Counted from the stretch's first letter, positions 22,365 through 34,690 are shown. The stretch is 64,000 nucleotides of DNA from Ryuthela nishihirai (GCA_038380435.1 JAWZYU010000005.1:38152001-38216000); one strand, 5' to 3'. Numbers and translations are program-made. Notes: generated by a model not told the origin, from the letters alone.

Positions 22365-23885
22365 TCTAGTATGACGTAGATTTTTGAAATGAACTGAAAA
22401 GAAAATTGTGAAATTAGAAGTAATCGGGTTGACGCATTTTTAGTACACTTCTATGTGAGCGAATGATGAACAACAATTTAATTTGTACATAGCTATTTAT
22501 TATACTTATTTTTTTGAATATTGTGTTTAATGCATGTTGAGTAATGAAGATATAAGATATTTTTAGAAATATTTTAATTTATTAGAGAACTGCTATAACA
22601 TGTGTAGATGAGAGATCCTTAGAAAAAATTTTTTCGTAATGAAAATCAGAAATAAATTTCTTTTCGTGCATTTGAAATGTTTGTTTTTGATATTCTTTAA
22701 ATTGTCATTTTTACGGGAACCTCTTTGTTGACTTTTGAAACAATTTGGCATATATCTGTGATCTTTGAAAACCAGAAACAATTTTTTTTTAATTTCTTTT
22801 GGCTATATTATATTTAAGTATTGCAAAAAAAAATTACTTCAAATATATTAAAAGTAAATAAAGTGTTAAATAAAAATCTAAAGCGTTCCCGGGGGGGGGG
22901 GGGGAATGTTTAAATTTGTTTTGCTTATTTTTAGCTATGAATTGAAATTATTATTAATTTGGGAGTTGGCTAAAGATAATGAGAAGTGGGGAGTAGTGAG
23001 GCTCTGGGTTATTTCTGAAAAATTAAAAGGGCCGTGTAATGCTGCAAAGTTTGGGACCTCTGATCTATAGGGTAAGATATTATGAAAATAATTTGTTTGG
23101 GGAAAAATATTTTTATTTCACTAGCTTGATTGTATGCACTAAAAAGAGAAAAAGTATTATCGTATAAGTTGAAAGAATGTACTCCACACTAACTGGTTAA
23201 TCAAGATTAATAAGATTCTGGTAAAGATCAATAAACCTTGTGTTTTAAAGTTTATTACTAAGGTGAAACGAAAATAATAAGGAAATTGGATGATTTTGAA
23301 AATTTGTTGATCAGTGTTTCCAGTTTTCAGTCACCTCGTGGCCCAACAAGTTTGCCGAAAATGTTTTCGCTGCCTGGTGAGAACTTGTATTACTTTCCCC
23401 CATGATCTCTCTTACTAGAAATGTTTAATAAGGACTCTGATGTAAGCAAAATATTCCAAAATAATTCTCGCAGCTCTGTCATTGGGGAGCATTATGGTAT
23501 ACCATTATTGGCATATCATGCTGAGAAATGTGGATCGTGGTGTACTTAAGGATAGCAGATATAAATCCCCTCTCCTTAGGAATTTGAATAGTATTTTTAA
23601 GGAAACCCCTGAAAATCAGAGACTCAAGCAAGTCAACCTCCCCACCTTCCACATCAGAACTTTTTGGCTACGATATTGATTGTAGAGACTATGCGGTTTT
23701 GCCTTTGGTGCTTCAACATTTCTCAGAGATCATAGGTGAATGAACTTTCGATCACCTGTTGAAATCAGAGAACTGTCGAAGTGTCAATTGTGCAGTCTCG
23801 TAGTCTCTCCATTTGCCCTGTCGGTTGTCTGGTTTTCTTATTCACTGAATGTTCAGTAATCTGTAATCGTAACTCCCCTTATACA

Positions 23886-24297
23886 GGGGTCGGGGTTGGG
23901 GGTTGACTCTGTCGATAGCATGCCAGACTCATTATCTGTAGTTCCCAGGATCGATTCTCACTTGGACCACCTTTGAGATTTTTCTTCGCAAACTCCCCAC
24001 TCATTACTCCCTTGGTCAGTAGGGGATACCGATAAGCTTACAAAGACCGTCATCCGTCGGATGGATATAAAACCGTGGCACCGTGTGTACGAGAGCCTTA
24101 CACTGTGCATATTAAAGAACATGCTGGATAGCCTTGATGGAAGGCTTCCATCTGTCTCTTAACTGTCCAGTGGGTCGCCTTCCCCCAAACTTTCTCTGAA
24201 CCCTTGTGGTCCTTGTGACCATCCTCAATCTTTGTGACCTGACCATCTAGCTCATGTGTGCAAAAAAAATGCCGCTCAGATGTTAAACAACCCAACC
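23886..24297 (+). mobile_element. SINE family A, full length with tRNA-like head (right arm)
   Basis: Mirror of 9,957-10,356. The head ggttgactctgtcgatagca and a degenerate B box (aggatcgattctc) precede the body; the tail is aaacaacccaacc. Confidence 0.75.
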
Positions 24298-25234
24298 ATA
24301 TTATACAGATGTAGAACAAGTATGTAAATTTATTATACGTACACTTTTATTACTTAAATTATTGTTTATTTATTAACTAATTTATTAAGAAATTTAGGTA
24401 CTTTTTTAATATTACCAAAGAGATTGGGACGCATCTGACAACTCTTCTGTAGAAAATAGAGATATCTAAAATAATTCCCATATATAATTTATATAAGTCT
24501 CAAATGAGGTGAGACATTCTGAACAACTATAGGAAAGTGCTTGACCATAAAACATTGTTTTATAACTAATTGCACGAATTACTGAATAGTCTTTAAAGAA
24601 ATAAGGAATAGAAAGGACTCGTATCTTAATATCTCTTCCTCATGCCTGGCACGTACCGAAGATTTAGTTTCGGGGGAGGGGGGGGGGAGACCGAGAATAA
24701 CATTTCAGTAGAGTTCCCCGATCACTAAAATATTGCACAGGACAACAAAGGTTAAAATATATATCTGTACATGGAATAAAATTTTATACTTTTTTTTAAT
24801 TTACTTTTAGTATTTAACATATACTATTGGGCTAAAGTTATACTATAGAAAGACACCTATTTTGGATTTCAAAGTAGGTAGACAAGGTAAAAAAATTTTT
24901 AATAATAATAATAATCTTTATTCACATTCATGTTACTTATACAAAAGTTTAAACAAATGACCCGCAAAGCATCTGCTTTTCTGCAGGAGAGAAGAATAAT
25001 AACGTTACATGAAAATATATAAGATGTAGTTTAAAACAATGTCATCGAGTTATGTGAATTTGAATGGAAGCTCCGTTGTGGTGATTCAAATTTTTATATT
25101 GAACTTAGTGCCTAGAAGAAAATTTTTTGTCTTATTTTTGATTTATCTAAATTTCTTTAATAAAATAATTTCCCTTGGCAATTGATTGAACACGTAACTC
25201 CCCCCCCCCCTCCGGTGACAAGACACCCAATGGA

Positions 25235-25380
25235 GAAAAAAGAAGCCAAGAGACTGGATTTCAATTGCGGTATAACATTTTCCCCTTCGTTTCGCAGCCC
25301 GTAAAAAGTTTTTAAATGCATGAGATACGCACAAGTTGAATAACTGTTTTGCCTCCATTACCCTTATTAGTATTTTAAAG
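25235..25380 (-). repeat. Interspersed repeat C, right-arm mirror
   Basis: Mirror of 8,884-9,025; same landmark order on the minus strand. Confidence 0.55.
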
Positions 25381-25429
25381 GAGGGTATGGTTACCTTGCC
25401 CCCCCCCCCACTAAATTCGATCCTCCTAT

Positions 25430-25640
25430 TTTACCACCAACAACAATCTACTACCAAAATTATGAAATTTCTTTCATAAATTTATCATTTGCAATATTCT
25501 TTTAAAATTTTGTCATTTTTGAACTTTACCACCGCTACAGGGTTTAAAGCAAGTGGCTAATGCGGAAAGTGAAAAACAAGAACAAATCGCTAACTATCTA
25601 ACCCACAAAAAGTTTTTCATTTATCTCGAAAAGCAAAAAA
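25430..25640 (-). repeat. Interspersed repeat D, right-arm mirror
   Basis: Mirror of 8,600-8,850. Confidence 0.5.
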
Positions 25641-26434
25641 GTTGAATGTTTAGAGGCAGATGACAAAGCAAAATTTTCGAGGGGGGAGGGGAATTTTAAG
25701 GATAAGATTTGAATAGTTTTATATTCCAACAAACAACAAGAAAGGTTAAAATGATATTCTGTCTGTAAAAAAATTTTATGCTTGTTGTTTTAAATCTATT
25801 TTTAGCGTTGGACATAAAGTATGCGGCTAAAGTAAAATTATATCAAGACAATTGTTTTGGATTTCAAAGCAAGTAGACTCCCATATCCCCTGACAACGTC
25901 CCTGCTGAAAGAGAGAGACAAAAAGCTGATTCGAGCATACAATCGCAGTATGCCATGTGTAAGGGAGACAATCAAAGGAAACGGTCGGACAAATTTTACA
26001 ATTTATGTTTTTTCTATTTTTTGTACCTCCTTCAGTCGGGAAAAGAAAGTTTACCTGGGTCGTGCATTCTTCCATAAATTTTTATATATATATATGTATA
26101 TGACGTATCCATACTGACGTATTCCATAATTTTATATATATATGACGTATATTTTGACGGAAGTGGGTCATTTATACCTTACTAATACATCGATGAATTT
26201 TTCTGGTGACACGAAATGGTGCAGTACGACAGTAAGTACGACTTTCTCTTCTCTTCTATACAAAACTCTTCAACCAATCAAAGTATAGCAGTTCTGATCC
26301 GTTGCAATTATTAACCTTCTGAGAGAGGCGAGGATCATGGTCGTCTTTCCTCCCTCCTAGATCTGGCCCTGTCTTTAACATAGAAAAGATACACTAACAA
26401 GGCGATACCTTAACAGAAAGCTATCTTTTGAAAA

Positions 26435-26530
26435 CCAACATTCATGCTTTATTCGGGACTCGAACCCAGTTTCCCTTGCACCATAGCGAAGCAAGCCGAC
26501 CACTCTTCCTCTTGGACACCATCCAAGAGC
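26435..26530 (-). mobile_element. tRNA-derived SINE-like segment, right arm
   Basis: Mirror of 7,730-7,830. The B box ctgggttcgagtcccga is intact; acceptor-stem pairing is poor. Confidence 0.45.
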
Positions 26531-27529
26531 CAAGGCGAAATCAATAACTTGAACTTTTTCCACTGTAAACACGCGCACTTGTAGACACTATTGTGAAACC
26601 TATTTCTCGACTTCAAGAAATTCGCTGCATTTTCTCCATACTACACATAAAGGACGATAATGTTTGTACTTTCAAAGAATATGAATTTTTTTTAACCCTA
26701 CATAGTTTCAAAGCAATTTAGTTTTCAACATTGTAGTACATGGAGAATCTGCTATATAAATACCGTTGAACTCTTTACGAACAAACAGCCAACTATATAA
26801 ATATCTTTTTTCGAATGCTTACATGACGAGCTTACACTTCTAAGAATCCCTCCTGTTACGACAGCATCCTCATCTTTCGATTTCTCCATCTTCCTAATAG
26901 AAGGACTCTCAAAATAACAGAAACGCATCATTCATCTTCCTTCACCCGTCCTCTCCTAATCTGCTCCTCTTCCCACACAGCCTCCATCAGCTCTCTCTCA
27001 CTTATGTTTTTATGGAAGAATATAAGTGAAAGAGATCCTTTAGTCGAGAAAAGAAAGTTTACCTAGGTCGTGCATCCTATCATAAGAATATAAGTGATAG
27101 AGAGATGTTGGAGACTAGTGTGCGAAGAGCTTTTTTGCCTCTAAGAGTTCGTATCATGTCCACCAAGAGGTTACTCATTCACATCCTTACGACTGAAATG
27201 ATAACAGAAAATAAAATTATTAAGACCTAAAACAATTGGAATAGCTTTACCTAATTTCAAATCCGTTGGATCATAGTTAATTTTGGAGCAATAGGAATGT
27301 ATATATATCACAAAGTTGTAAAAGGCCCGGATCTGGAGCAAATCTGGAAAAATCTCCGGAAAAAAACTCGGAAAACCCGGATCAAGGAAAAGTCATAGCC
27401 TCATTTGATATCCTAGAGGCAAGAAAATAAAACAGGAAAATCTAGTATAGAAAGACTAGATACGCAATAGGAGTGCTCCTATAGATACTCAATAGGAGTG
27501 CAAAATCAAGGAGGAAAAAAGTAAAGCTG

Positions 27530-27665
27530 GGAGGCAAGAGGCTGGATTTCCATTATGGTATAAATTTTCCGATTCTGCTTTAGGGATCTTCAAAAAATAT
27601 TTTGAAGAAATTCATGAACAATTGATAATTTTAATCATTTTGTTTTTGCCTCGGTCACCCTTTCT
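27530..27665 (-). repeat. Interspersed repeat C, right-arm mirror of copy 1
   Basis: Mirror of 6,375-6,535: gaggcaagaggctggatttc and ccattatggtataaattttc read on the minus strand as repeat C. Confidence 0.5.
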
Positions 27666-28529
27666 AGCATTCTCAAAGGTTAACCCTATTCCCTCTCCCG
27701 CCTCCCTAGATTCAGCCAGGGTTATTTGGAAAAACAGGGTGCTAAAGCATCCCTCTTAAATTTTTCAGATCGAAATTCAAAAATTATTCAGATTCAAAGA
27801 TATGGGTATTAACCGAAATTGATTAAAGTGATACTAAAACAGTTGTAACTTGTCAGGGTATAAGAAAATGATATAGCCTAACTGTTTTTTTTAACATCCA
27901 TAATCGCGGAAATATATACAAGATATTAATCAGAAAGAACTGATTCAGCTTTCTCATTTCCATTAGCTAATCAGATATCATAAAAATAATTAGTGAATTT
28001 TTTTTTCTTCTTTGAATCGTTTTCATCGTTTTCAAGACAGCAAACCTTTCGACTTCTAAATGAACTGCTTCGGATGCATATATACAACACAGAGGTGCAA
28101 TCCGCCTAGCAAACATAAATACCTTGACAATACTACTGTATTTGGCGTCCTAAAATTTTTTTTCACAGTCATTGAAAAGAATTCTAGGCTCAGCCCCTCC
28201 CTATGGTGTTTCAAACAGTGGAGTTTTAAAAAATTATTTTTGCAAAAATCAAATGTAATATGTAGGTTTACTACTTTTTTTTCGACTCCGTTCCGATTAT
28301 AAATTTATATTACTTCATATTGCCGTAAATTATCACTTGAAGTGCTGCTTTCTTTGGTTTACTTCAAAGTATTAGAAACTAATATACTCTTCCAGGAGCA
28401 TCGCCATTTTTTTCCGAATGAAAAAGCAGGAAAAGAGAACTAGACAGAACGAGACAGTAAAGAGAAATCTGATCCTAAGTCACCAGATATAGAAGTTACC
28501 ACATTACTTGTAGTACGCTTATAAATGTC

Positions 28530-28650
28530 CACTGGATTGGATTTCCATTGCAGTATTACATTTTCTCTTCCTTTTTAGAGTTTTTTCAAAAGTTTCTTCA
28601 AAACTGCATGTAATACGTAGGTATTATACGGTAATGGAGACAAAAAAATG
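28530..28650 (-). repeat. Interspersed repeat C, copy outside the palindrome
   Basis: ggattggatttccattgcag and tattacattttctcttcc are the minus-strand repeat C landmarks, followed by a catgtaat/gtaatggagaca-like stretch. It lies just beyond the right arm. Confidence 0.45.
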
Positions 28651-28834
28651 TCATTCTCATAATAAGAGGCGCCGAAAGTGCACATGTTTATTAGATATGC
28701 ATTTAAATATATATATAATAGACCAGCAAGATCGAATTTCCCAGAAGACACATCAGGCACTTGATTAGGAGAAACCAACTTAGTAGGGCGTCTATCATTT
28801 ATGTATTACGATTTATTTTAGTAACAACATAGGA

Positions 28835-29077
28835 AATATCAGGAGCCAAATCATTGTTAAGATGGCATGCTGAAATATCAGGAGGCAAGACAGTGCTTAG
28901 ATGACGTGCCAAAAATTCCTAAGCCAGGTCATTGCCCAGATGATATGCCGAAGCGTCAGCAGACATATTTTCGGAACATCATCTCAGAAAATATTCTGAA
29001 ACATCAGGTGCCAAATCATTGTTCAGATAACATCCGAAAACGTCATCAGACAAGTCGTTGCTCAGATGACTTCTTGG
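28835..29077 (+). repeat. 39-bp minisatellite, forward half (about 6 units)
   Basis: The unit is roughly atgccgaaacgtcaggagcc followed by aagtcattgctcagatgac (39 bp), with about 20-30% divergence between units. The same unit occurs in opposite orientation at 30,018-30,425. Confidence 0.75.
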
Positions 29078-29207
29078 TGCAGGGGAGTATCGAAGATTTT
29101 TTAAGGGGGTGCCGAACCTAAGGCTCTTTTGGGGGGATGCTGATTGATTGCTGGAAACAAAACACTATTAGACATTCTTCCAGGGGAGTGGGAGGTATGA
29201 ATAATAA

Positions 29208-29290
29208 TGAGTGTTATATCATTATTATTCATATCTATGATAATAAGGTATGAATAATAATGAGTGTTATAATGAGTGTATATTTCAATG
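29208..29290. repeat. Local tandem and inverted AT repeat
   Basis: gtatgaataataatgagtgt is present twice (about 29,213 and 29,249) with an inverted atcattattattcata between them, forming a small potential hairpin. Confidence 0.6.
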
Positions 29291-29708
29291 CGGCAAAAAC
29301 ACAACCGTTTTTCAAGGACGCCCTTTTTAAATTATAATCATAGCATTATTTGAAAAATACGTTCATTCTTTTTATAATGACCCTATATAATATAATTTTA
29401 ATTTTTTTTTTCCTTTTTTTTAAATGTTTAGTAGTTTAGTAAGGAAAGTGGATTTTTTTTTTCAATTTCGGGTACTTTTGTGGGCCATTGCCGAATACAA
29501 AAAAATTTACATAGATATGGCAACCTATGATAAGTTAATTTTTACATAATAACGGCAAAATGATGTATACAGAAAAAAATAATACTTACGGATATAGATC
29601 AAACTCAAGCATCTTTATGGAGATCAGCATATGCCTCTTCGTACTCTATCATCCTCTTATGTTGGGTGCACGACCTACTCTAAAACATCATCAAGATTAA
29701 ATCAATAA

Positions 29709-30018
29709 GTTGAGATTTATCTCCGCAAAATTCCCCGCCTTGCCCACGGTTAGTAGGGGACACCGATGGTCTTGAAAGGCCGCCGTCCGTCGGATGGTAC
29801 GTTAAGTCGTGGCCCCGTGTGCGGGAGAGCCATACCCTGAGCATATGAAAGAACACGCTGGATGGCTTTGACGGGAGGTTACCATCTGTCTCCCAACAGC
29901 TCTTCCAGTGGGTCCCCTCCCTCAATCTTCTCTGAGCCTTCGGGGTCCATGTGATCTGGCCATTTAGCCCATTGTGTGCAAAAAAGTGCAGCTCAGAGGT
30001 AAAACAGCCCAACCCAAC
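29709..30018 (+). mobile_element. SINE family A, headless (5'-truncated at the tRNA/body junction)
   Basis: Starts gttgagatttatctccgc and continues through cgccgtccgtcgg, gtcgtggccccgtg, gaaagaacacgctgg and cagctcttccagtggg to the tail cccaacccaac. About 310 bp. No tRNA-like head precedes it. Confidence 0.85.
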
Positions 30019-30425
30019 TCATCAAGAGCAATGATTTGGCTGCTGCTATTTCGGCATGTGATCTGAGCAATGTGTTGGCTCCTGACGTTTCAGCATGCCA
30101 TTTGAGCAATGTCTTGTCTACTGATGTGTGCTGACGTTTCAGCATGTCATCTGAAGAATGTCTTGGATCCTGACGTTACAACATCTTATGTGAGTAATGA
30201 CTTGACTGCTGATGTTTTGTCATGTCAGTTGAGCAATACCTTGTCTGCTGAGGTTTCAGCATGTTTTCTGAGCAATACCTTGTCTGCTGAGGTTTCAGCA
30301 TGTCATCTGAGGAATGTCTATTGATGTTTCGACATGTTTTGTCACAATGACTTGACTGCTGATTTCTCGGGATATCTTCTAACATGAGTTGTCTGCATAC
30401 GTTTCGGCATGTTGTGTGAGTAATG
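30018..30425 (-). repeat. 39-bp minisatellite, reverse half (about 10 units)
   Basis: Reads gtcatctgagcaatgtcttg followed by (g/t)ctgctgacgtttcagcat on the plus strand, the reverse complement of the 28,835-29,077 unit. It abuts the end of the SINE A copy. Short open frames here are repeat by-products. Confidence 0.75.
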
Positions 30426-30429
30426 TCAT

Positions 30430-31240
30430 GGCCAAACTGAGTACATACTGCCCAGAGAAAAGACTTCCAGTTGTAGTTTCCATTGTGTTGGCAGTGGCAA
30501 AATAAATTCCAAGATCTACAACTTCTAAAATAAGCACTTTATGGAAAAATGTAACTATATATGAATCAAAGATCTCAATACAATCTATCTGAATCGCGAT
30601 TTTCAACAATATTTGCTCGGTATTTATCAGAACTATGGAAGTTTTAAATTTTAACAACAGCAATGCCAATCAAAAAAATATATCAAAAGTAAATTTAAAC
30701 AGAAAATAATGGTATTTTTTCAAACATTGCTACACATTAGCATCATTTACTGAAACATTTGTAAGTTTTATAAGCTTGTAAATAAGTCTTTTAATATTCA
30801 TTTGTTCCATAAATATTTATTAGATATGACATTACTGCTAATAAATATTAAAGCTTGTGTGACTCTTTTAATATGGAAAAAATATTGTTGAGAACTCAAC
30901 ATTCAGACAAATTTTTACTACGATATATAATTTACCTTCAGTCACATTTTTTCAAAAAAGAAGAAAGAACAAACAAACTTAATTTGATGTTACAAATCGT
31001 CAAATTAGGCTTTCTATTTGTATTATATGGAAATTCTCTAACTTTTTGGTCTTGACCGTATATATCTGGTTATATAACTTTAACGCGAATTCTGATATGT
31101 TCATATTGTGTGAACTTATGCTTGTTATTAATCTCCGTGAGTTTGTAATAGCAATTTCGGAAATCTGCGAAAAGTAGTCAAATTTAAATTTCATTCTCTA
31201 AAATTAATATTTTCATAAAAAATTTTCCACTAGTTACAAA
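30430..31240. other. AT-rich DNA, nothing recognised
   Basis: No gene, repeat or element could be recognised. Open frames are short and AT-driven. Confidence 0.5.
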
Positions 31241-31242
31241 AA

Positions 31243-31528
31243 TTGGGTTGGGTTTTACCTCTGAGCGGCAGTTTTTGTTTTTGTACTAAAGCGGTTGTAG
31301 TCAGGTCAGAAAAAGATGGCGGAAGGGAATTCACTGAACAGTTGTTAGGAGACAGATGGAAGCCTCCCATAAAGAGGGTCCAGTTTGTTTTTTAAGGTGT
31401 ACACGATATGGCTCACCTGCACACGGAGCCACGGCTCTACTTCCCATTCGACTGACGGCTGCCTTTCCAAGCCCATCAGCGTCTCACTGGGGACAGGGGG
31501 TGTGGTGTTAGGGGAGATAAATCTGAAT
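31243..31528 (-). mobile_element. SINE family A, headless, degenerate
   Basis: On the plus strand: tail ttgggttgggttttacctct, gagcggcag, ggaagcctcccat, ccacggctctacttcccat, then ends ggagataaatctgaat, i.e. at the body start. No tRNA head. Confidence 0.75.
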
Positions 31529-31553
31529 CCTGGCATAATTGGGCTTGTCTTCG

Positions 31554-31712
31554 GAACGATCAATGTAAGCGAAGACTACGGAACGATCAATGTAAGCGAA
31601 GACTACGGAACGATCAATTGAAGCGAAGATTACAGAACCATCAATTGAAGTGAAGATTACAGAACCATGAATTGAAGCGAAGACTATGGGGACGATCAAT
31701 TGAAGTGATGAC
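31554..31712 (+). repeat. 27-bp tandem repeat, about 6 units
   Basis: Unit close to gaacgatcaatgtaagcgaa plus gactacg. The first two units are identical; later ones change to caattgaag and gattaca. Confidence 0.85.
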
Positions 31713-31964
31713 TAAAACGTTAATGATCATTTCCAGTCTATGGCCGACAAATCAATTACCTAATAAAAGTTCGAATGTTGACATAAGAATAGCCTGCGAT
31801 ATCGATTGTTTGAAGTCAACAATAGGAATATTGCGTAGGTTAAGAAACAATTCGAACCATTACTATTTATAGTCCAGAACACAGGAAAGATAAATAATCC
31901 TTTTCGAGAGGTGAAACGGTAAGGATCGTTTAAGAAACATTTCGGATTAGACCTTACTTTTGTA

Positions 31965-32780
31965 TATTTCAGGAATATTTGGTTACCCTTACATAATATT
32001 CCTTAAAGCAACTTAAATGCTAGAGTGGGACTAGATAGAGATTTGAAATTTACTGTAAGAAATGGAGATTTCGTCTTCGTTTATAGCAAAACTATACGAT
32101 TCGTCTTCGTATATATAGCAAAACCCAAACGAAGCAGTACAAACAGAACATGATCTCTTTGGGCAAAGTAGTGTCAATGTGCCCAAACTGAATTGGTTCA
32201 GACTGGTAGTACTATTATGTCCTAGATCAACTGAACAGGGGTGCGGTTACATCACTACGTGCCATATACCTGTTCGCCCGTGTGCACCAGCGCTGCACAC
32301 CAAACTGAGATGATCGGCATGACACAAGATTCATGACACAAGAATACGGCATGTGTCTCTAAAACCGATCATAGGCGGCTTGTTACGCCTGCTCCAATAT
32401 ATAATTTTTTGTATTAGTATTAATATATTCCACATTAGCTAGCTACACATTAGAAACACTCTTTGAAGCTCATGTTTCAGTAAGAAAAATATTTGGCCTA
32501 TGCAATTCAGTTTCACCTCGACGTGGATTGGGATTTCAAGAATATTTCGTGCTCCTTAAATATTTTTCCTTAAAGCAACTTAAATGTTTATAGCAGGACT
32601 AGACGGAAATTTAAACCAAACTCTGTACGAAATGGACTCACGTCTCTGAAAAAAGCTCTGAGCTCTAGTCGTGAAAAAATATCAGAGGTTGAGTTCATCG
32701 GCATGACAAAAGATTCTCTGTGCCAATCGGCATGCGTCTCGATCATAGGCAGCTTGTTATGCCTTGCTCCAACCGACAGA
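31965..32780. repeat. Diverged direct duplication (31,965-32,396 and 32,540-32,780)
   Basis: Both copies contain ccttaaagcaacttaaatg, a (g/c)aggactaga(c/t) stretch, atcggcatgaca.aagattc, and gatcatagg.(g/c)gcttgtta with a cctgctccaa-type end. The second copy is shorter. No coding region was recognised. Confidence 0.6.
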
Positions 32781-33131
32781 CGTTTGTATTAAAATCATCT
32801 CGGTGATTCACTGCCATTGGTTGATTGAGTCACGTTGTTTATGGGCGCCATGTTTCGTCGTACCGTGAGACGAAAGCCTATGAGTTGGGTATGTACAAGT
32901 TAAAACTTCTCAGTTGTTATAGTTTTACATATTTCTACAACTTTTTTTGTCTATAAAAGCTATATTTTTTTAATGTCTCACTCCGCTGCATTTGGGTGTA
33001 AAAATTTCACTAAAAAAAGCAAATTAATGAATATTTTTTCCGAGAAATTCCATCAGAAGACGGCAATCGGCTGCAAAAGTGAAGTGAGCTAACTACAAAC
33101 CAACAAATTTCTTTCATTGTTTTTCAAATGA

Positions 33132-33168
33132 AAAACATTAGTTCGTTTGAAAAACGAACTAATGTTTT
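33132..33168. repeat. 17-bp perfect hairpin
   Basis: aaaacattagttcgttt, a three-base loop (gaa), then the exact reverse complement aaacgaactaatgtttt. Confidence 0.85.
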
Positions 33169-33239
33169 CGCTTTATCGTCTGCTTATGCCAATGTTCGTC
33201 TGTCTGTCCGTTTGTCTTTCCATCTATAGACAATCTTTT

Positions 33240-33530
33240 TTTTACTTTTAGAGCTAAATGAAAAATTGTTTTTGGGTTGGATAGGTGTCAAACAAATATT
33301 GCGATTCGCACTTTTGAAAATTTTTCAATATCTTTAATAGCGCCCACTAGCGGTGGAAAATGTTAAAATTTCAAACGAATATTACAAACAATTAATTTTA
33401 TTTACACTGAAATTCTGAAATTTTGGTAGTAGAGTGTTATGGTCAGAAGGTATACAATGGCAACAAGGCTCTGCCCTCTTAGCCAAAAGGGTGTGCGAAA
33501 ATGAAACTTCTTTTAAGAGATAAACGAAAC
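33240..33530 (+). repeat. Interspersed repeat D
   Basis: gagctaaatgaaaaattgtt, ttgggttggataggtgtcaa, gcccactagcggtggaaaa and attttggtagtagagtgtta, in the same order as at 8,600-8,850. Confidence 0.55.
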
Positions 33531-33595
33531 AATATATATATATTTTATAGGCACTAACAAAATATTAATCATTTGAACAAGTGATAATTTCTGCG

Positions 33596-33745
33596 TTACC
33601 GGTAGATGTTTAAACGTCTATGAATCAATAAACGTTTTTGTGGAAAAATTTCGCCGACATACGGGATTCGATACCGCATCTCTCCAGAAATATGCCAGAG
33701 TATTCTAACTTGTTGAACTAATGCTATCTTATCTTTTTTCCACTA
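33596..33745 (-). mobile_element. tRNA-like SINE fragment, minus-oriented member of a pair
   Basis: On the minus strand: acaagttagaatactctggc, atatttctggagag, and a B-box-like ggtatcgaatcccg. The flank carries gtagatgtttaaacgtctat. Confidence 0.4.
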
Positions 33746-33917
33746 ATAATGGCTATACTCTTCTCGTGAATTTTGGGCACCTCCTTATGGCGCCATCTAT
33801 GATCTCTGGTGGCAACTATTTCTTTTTTAGTGCTCTGAGTAAGAGTGAAATAAATAATGAAGTCACATCATGCTATTTAGCGTTTTTAATGATTTAAGCA
33901 ATATTTGAAAATCGCAG

Positions 33918-34080
33918 CGTTACCTGTAGACGTTTAAACGTTTATAAATCAAATGATTTTTGTGAAAAAAGCCAGCGTTATTTCAACAGGGTTGGAATAC
34001 TCTGGCATGTTTCTGGGAAGCTGCGGTTTCGAATCTCGTATGTCGGCGAAATTTTTTTCCACAAAAATATTAATAATTGC
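33918..34080 (+). mobile_element. tRNA-like SINE fragment, plus-oriented member of a pair
   Basis: gtagacgtttaaacgttta, then gggttggaatactctggcat, gtttctgggaagctg, a B-box-like ggtttcgaatctcg and tatgtcggcgaaa. Together with 33,596-33,745 it forms an inverted pair about 200 bp apart. Confidence 0.4.
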
Positions 34081-34099
34081 ATTTTTCGAATCCCCATCA

Positions 34100-34440
34100 G
34101 TTGGAATTTCCAGTGTTAAAGAGTGCTAAGAGCGGTAAATAAAAACTCTAAAGGTGACCTCTAGTGGCGGAAAAAAGCTGGGAAATACCAGATCTTTAAA
34201 TAAATATTGCAAACGATCTATTTTTGTTAGAAACTTAGATTTTTGGTCATAGAGTGTAATGATCAAGTGGTTTACACTAATAGTAACGATTTATCCCGTT
34301 GGAAAAATGCAACTTTTCTGTTTTAAGAGATAAATGAAAAATATTTTTGGCACATTACAGGTATTTAATAAGAAATTAATAGTATATTTCGTCAATTATA
34401 CAGTAGTTCGAATTTCCACTGTCAGAGGGTACTGAAAATG
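34100..34440 (+). repeat. Interspersed repeat D
   Basis: gacctctagtggcggaaaa, aatattgcaaacgatc, tttttggtcatagagtgtaa and taagagataaatgaaaaata match repeat D. Confidence 0.5.
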
Positions 34441-34548
34441 TAAAATAACTAGAAGAACGCATATCGCCTCTCGCGTATATGGGAATTTCATTTTCAAAGA
34501 GAATGAAGTTCTTCTTTTGCCTACTTTTTCACTCCTTAAAAGTTTTAA

Positions 34549-34690
34549 TTATGGATGTTCGTGTTGTTTTTCTGCTGAGGTCCCGTCATCCTCATGGACC
34601 TTCTACTATGGCGTATAAACTGACAGGCTCCTGTCAGCCTCTGTACAAGCAGCTGCTTCAGGGGTTATTTAATTATTTTTTAAAGTATGA
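34549..34690 (+). mobile_element. SINE family B, headless
   Basis: atggatgttcgtgttgtttt, ctgctgaggtcccgtc, ctactatggcgtataaactg, acaggctcctgtcag and cagctgcttcaggggttatt match the body of the full SINE B at 55,902-56,116. Confidence 0.75.

Larger units (their letters stand above)
16719..28495. repeat. Right arm of large inverted duplication (about 9.6 kb plus Tigger insertion)
   Basis: Reverse complement of 5,555-15,369, interrupted by the Tigger element at 16,802-18,945. Without Tigger the arm is about 9.6 kb. The empty-site sequence can be read from the left arm (15,262-15,310), which has an extra cgta at the insertion point. The arm carries hsp70 copy 2 and all the shared repeats, but not the MITE found in the left arm. 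Independent insertions in each arm argue against an artificial duplication of one read. Confidence 0.93.

Noticed and set aside
5555..28495. Whole palindrome as an assembly artefact
   Set aside because: The arms carry different insertions with their own target sites, differ by scattered substitutions and indels, and encode proteins differing at eight positions. Read-level proof is still lacking.
28867..30425. CRISPR-like array because of regularly spaced 39-bp repeats
   Set aside because: The repeats are contiguous without unique spacers, diverged and inverted in part. This is a eukaryotic minisatellite.
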